Part shown: positions 61,465-64,000 of the stretch, piece after piece | Position numbering within the stretch: position 1 is the stretch's first letter | Layout: the number at the start of each line of letters is the position of its first letter | Assembly (NCBI RefSeq): GCF_036174265.1 | Contig: NZ_CP108055.1 | Location: 4,030,001 to 4,094,000 of the forward strand | Direction of reading: 5' to 3' | Length of the DNA stretch: 64,000 nucleotides | Source: Streptomyces sp. NBC_00285 | GTDB lineage: Bacteria; Actinomycetota; Actinomycetes; Streptomycetales; Streptomycetaceae | Notes under the pieces: model-generated | Told to the model about the DNA's origin: nothing | The model's input: only the letters and a program-made list of their open reading frames with translations | Database searches by the model: none | Program-made: the position numbers and the translations under genes

Positions 61465-61493
61465 CGCAACCCCGACCGGGGTTCGCGCGTTGA
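61465..61493 (+). promoter_or_regulatory. Candidate sigma-BldN promoter of the third rodlin
   Basis: CGCAAC (61465-61470), 17 bases, CGTTGA (61488-61493): 5/6 and 6/6. The -10 ends 48 bases before the ATG, as for the other rodlins. Confidence 0.7.
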
Positions 61494-61541
61494 CGATCAT
61501 GCAGCTCCTCCCCGGAGTCCGCATTTCGAAAGGGAATGAAC

Positions 61542-61952
61542 ATGAAGAAGCTGTGGGCAACCGCCGCTGTCGCCGCCTCCGTCGCCGGTATCGCCGGAGC
61601 GGCCGCTCCTCAGGCGCTTGCCATCGGTAACGACCACGGCACCACGTCCGCCAGCGGCAACGGTGCCTCGCAGGAGTTCGGCAACTCGGCCACCTTCGGC
61701 GACATGAGCCCGCAGCTCTCGCTGGTCCAGGGTTCGCTGAACAAGCCCTGTGTCGGCCTGCCGGCCAAGCTGAACCTGCAGGGCCTCGTCGGCGTCGCCG
61801 CCGTCGGTGTGCTCCAGGACGTGCCGGTCCTCTCGGCCCCGCAGAACCAGCAGTGTGTCGAGAACTCCACCCAGGCCAAGGGCGACGAGCCGCTGTCGCA
61901 CATCCTGGACGACATCTCGGCCCTGTCCGGCAACGGCGCCAACGGCAGCTGA
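61542..61952 (+). CDS. Third rodlin
   Basis: 136 residues from ATG 61542; the ATG at 61536 is too close to the GAAAGGGA ribosome site. Signal peptide ([20 protein letters not shown]), then [53 protein letters not shown] and the shared end. It is closer to the rdlB-like than to the rdlA-like protein. S. coelicolor is usually described with two rodlins, so this copy is extra. It has its own promoter and terminator. Confidence 0.92.
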   Translation: MKKLWATAAVAASVAGIAGAAAPQALAIGNDHGTTSASGNGASQEFGNSATFGDMSPQLSLVQGSLNKPCVGLPAKLNLQGLVGVAAVGVLQDVPVLSAPQNQQCVENSTQAKGDEPLSHILDDISALSGNGANGS

Positions 61953-61969
61953 GCCTCGGTTCCTCCGCG

Positions 61970-62003
61970 ACGGCGGGTCACCGGTCCTCCGGTGGCCCGC
62001 CGT
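61970..62003. terminator. Bidirectional terminator between third rodlin and acyl-CoA ligase
   Basis: ACGGCGGGTCACCGG (61970-61984), loop TCCT, CCGGTGGCCCGCCGT (61989-62003): 15 pairs with one G-U. TTTCGCG follows on the plus strand. Confidence 0.88.
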
Positions 62004-62032
62004 TTCGCGTGCCCTCGGGCCGAAGGGGGCCC

Positions 62033-63952
62033 TCACTTGCGGTAGATGGCCTCGATCTCCTCCGCGTACGCCGCCGTCACCGTGTGCCGCTTGACCTTCA
62101 GGGACGGCGTGAGCATGCCGTTGTCCTCGGTGAACTCCCCCTCGACCAGTCGGAAGGCGCGGATCGACTCGGCGCGGGAGACGGCCGCGTTGGCGTGGTC
62201 GATGGCCTGCTGGATGTCCGCGCGCAGCCGTTCGTCCCGGACCAGCTCGGTGTGCGGGGTGTCGGCGGGCAGTCCCCTCACCGACAGCCAGTGGGCCATC
62301 GCCTCGGGGTCGAGGGCGATCAGGGCGGCGACGAAGGGGCGGTTGTCGCCGACGACCAGGCACTGACCGACGGGGGCCCGGCTGCGCAGGCGGTCCTCCA
62401 GGACGGCCGGGGAGACGTTCTTGCCGCCCGAGGTGACGAGGATGTCCTTCTTGCGGCCGGTGATGGTGAGATAGCCGTCCTCGTCGAGTGCTCCGAGGTC
62501 GCCGGAGGCGAACCAGTCGTCCTTCAGGACGGCGTCGGTGGCCTGCGGGTTGTTCCAGTAGGCGCCGAAGACGACGCCGCCCTTGATGAGGACCTCGCCG
62601 TCGTCGGCGATGCGGATCGCGGTGCCGGGGACGGGCTGCCCGACCGTGCCGGGGCGTGGGCCGAGGGGCGGGACGACGGTGGCGGCGGCGCTGGTCTCGG
62701 TGAGGCCGTAGCCCTCGTAGATGATGATCCCGGCCGCGGAGAAGAACAGGTTGAGGTCGCGGTCCAGGGGTGAGCCGCCGCTGATGGCGTAGCGCATGCG
62801 GCCGCCGAGTTCGGCCCGGACCCGGCGGTAGACCAGCAGGTCGTACAGGGCCCAGGCGGCGTAGAGGCCGGGGCCCGGGCCCTTGCCGGTCTCCAGGAAC
62901 TTGTTCAGGTACGCCTCGCCGAAGCGGACGCCGACGCGGTGGGCGCGGTCGAAGGAGGCGGCGCGGCCCAGCTTCTCGGCGGTGGCGCGGCCGGTGGCGT
63001 GGATCTTCTCGAAGAGGTACGGGACGCCGACGACGAAGGTCGGGCGGAACTCCTTGAGCGCGGGGCGCAGTTCCTCGGGCTTGATGCTCGGGAAGTGGCC
63101 GGTCTCGATGCGGGCCATCAGACAGGCGATCTGGAGCGTGCGGCCCATGATGTGGGCGAGCGGGAGGAAGAGAAGGGTCGAGGCGACCTGGTCGGTGACG
63201 GCCTCGAAGACGGGGTGGAGCAGTTCGACGGTGTTGGCGGCCTCGGTGTGCAGGTTGGCGTGGGTGAGGACGCAGCCCTTGGGCCGGCCGGTGGTGCCGG
63301 AGGTGTAGCAGATCGTGGCGATGGTGTCGGGGACCAGGGCGGCGCGGCGCTTGGTGACCTCCTCGTCGGGCAGGTCGTGGCCGAGGGCGATGAGGCCGGT
63401 GAGTTCTCCGGCGTCCAGCTGCCAGGAGTGGGGTGACTCCTCGTGGCCTGCCGTACCGACGGCGACCGTGTCCGCGTTCTCGGCGCTCTCCACGATGATG
63501 TGCCGGGCACCGGAGTCGCGGACGATCCATTCCACCTGCTCGGCGGAGGAGGTGGCGTAGACGGGGACGGTCTGGCCGCCGGCCGCCCAGATCGCGAAGT
63601 CCAGGACCGTCCATTCGTAGCGGGTGCGGGACATCACGGCGACGCGGCCGCCCGGTTCGACACCGGCGGCGATCAGCCCCTTGGCCACGGCGGTGACTTC
63701 GCGGGCGAACTCCCGGGCGGTGACCGGGCGCCAGCCGTCCTCCTCCTGGCGGCGCAGGATCACGGCGTCGGGGGTCTCGGCCGCGTTGGTGAACGGGAGG
63801 TCCGCGATGCTTCCGGTGGTCAGAGGCCGGGCGAGGGCCGGGGTCCGGGCCTCGCGTACGGTGCCGGCGGCGTCCTTGACGACCTCGACCCTGGAGCGAC
63901 TCGCCAGGTCGGTGCGCTGTTTCGCCCGTTTCAGATCCTTGCGCACGCCCAT
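62033..63952 (-). CDS. Long-chain fatty-acid-CoA ligase (AMP-binding enzyme)
   Basis: 639 residues from ATG 63952 with GGGGAG upstream. The AMP-forming signature is ICYTSGTTGRPKGCVLTH; further motifs are YEGYGLTETSAAATVVPP, SGDLGALDEDGYLTITGRK and KKDILVTSGGKNVSP with the catalytic Lys region. The length and the N-terminal FTNAAETPDAVILRR fit the actinobacterial FadD15-like group. It activates fatty acids to acyl-CoA. It is convergent with the third rodlin and near the window end; its promoter lies in the last 50 bases. Confidence 0.92.
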   Translation of the reverse strand: MGVRKDLKRAKQRTDLASRSRVEVVKDAAGTVREARTPALARPLTTGSIADLPFTNAAETPDAVILRRQEEDGWRPVTAREFAREVTAVAKGLIAAGVEPGGRVAVMSRTRYEWTVLDFAIWAAGGQTVPVYATSSAEQVEWIVRDSGARHIIVESAENADTVAVGTAGHEESPHSWQLDAGELTGLIALGHDLPDEEVTKRRAALVPDTIATICYTSGTTGRPKGCVLTHANLHTEAANTVELLHPVFEAVTDQVASTLLFLPLAHIMGRTLQIACLMARIETGHFPSIKPEELRPALKEFRPTFVVGVPYLFEKIHATGRATAEKLGRAASFDRAHRVGVRFGEAYLNKFLETGKGPGPGLYAAWALYDLLVYRRVRAELGGRMRYAISGGSPLDRDLNLFFSAAGIIIYEGYGLTETSAAATVVPPLGPRPGTVGQPVPGTAIRIADDGEVLIKGGVVFGAYWNNPQATDAVLKDDWFASGDLGALDEDGYLTITGRKKDILVTSGGKNVSPAVLEDRLRSRAPVGQCLVVGDNRPFVAALIALDPEAMAHWLSVRGLPADTPHTELVRDERLRADIQQAIDHANAAVSRAESIRAFRLVEGEFTEDNGMLTPSLKVKRHTVTAAYAEEIEAIYRK

Positions 63953-64000
63953 GCCGGCTCCCCGATCCGCTCTGACTGGGTGGTCAACCTACTCGCAAGT

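Overview
The window is about 73% G+C in feel, its coding strands show the strong third-position G/C bias of actinomycetes, and it carries chaplins, rodlins, a MelC1/MelC2 tyrosinase pair, a DynA/DynB dynamin pair, SsbB and EttA. This is a Streptomyces chromosome segment. The gene order resembles what I remember of the S. coelicolor csnE to rodlin interval; that is recall, not an alignment.

Left part (1-5.3 kb): the end of a chitosan-oligosaccharide/glucosamine ABC uptake operon (csnE partial, csnF, csnG, csnH, csnK), then a convergent small P-loop kinase gene. 5.5-16.7 kb: a seven-gene co-directional signalling cassette. It holds a membrane protein (GlnX-like), a periplasmic-type ligand-binding protein (GlnH-like), a helical unknown, a PknG-type kinase with metal-ribbon and TPR regions, a PP2C phosphatase with two zinc ribbons, a von Willebrand A protein and a zinc-ribbon/Gly-Pro/FHA protein. 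Together these look like sensor, writer, eraser and reader of protein phosphorylation. 16.7-28.3 kb: PIMT-like methyltransferase, truncated globin, two large FtsX-type permeases with an ATPase that carries an AbrB-like tail, an unknown, a thioesterase and EttA. 28.5-35 kb: a nonapeptide-repeat protein, a thioester (TQXA) surface protein with an LAETG sorting signal, and the sporulation set dynA-dynB-ssbB. A tRNA-Arg(TCT) lies at 35.3 kb.

Right part (37-62 kb) is devoted to the cell surface of aerial hyphae. It has a short chaplin with a Gly/His tail (chpG position), melC2/melC1, several small secreted proteins, a VKOR-type thiol oxidase, a second chaplin (chpF position) and a roughly 14 kb block of extracellular polysaccharide genes (two GT4 transferases, a polyprenyl-P sugar transferase, a Wzy-type polymerase/ligase, a MurJ/Wzx-type flippase, a polysaccharide deacetylase, a Wzz-like protein, an acyltransferase, a GH26 hydrolase, an ATP-grasp ligase and a flavoprotein). 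Then come a chaplin-domain protein with a very long Pro/Thr wall-spanning stalk and LPHTG signal, a short chaplin (chpD position), and three rodlins, two divergent and one beyond an LCP-family gene. The window ends in a long-chain acyl-CoA ligase.

Two things stand out. First, hexamer pairs close to the sigma-BldN consensus (CGTAAC-N16/17-CGTTGA) can be read upstream of the chpG-like and chpF-like genes, all three rodlins and one uncharacterised secreted protein. Second, the uncharacterised polysaccharide cluster sits between chaplin genes, which suggests a matrix polymer made together with the amyloid sheath. The kinase/phosphatase/VWA/FHA cassette is the other candidate for an under-described system.
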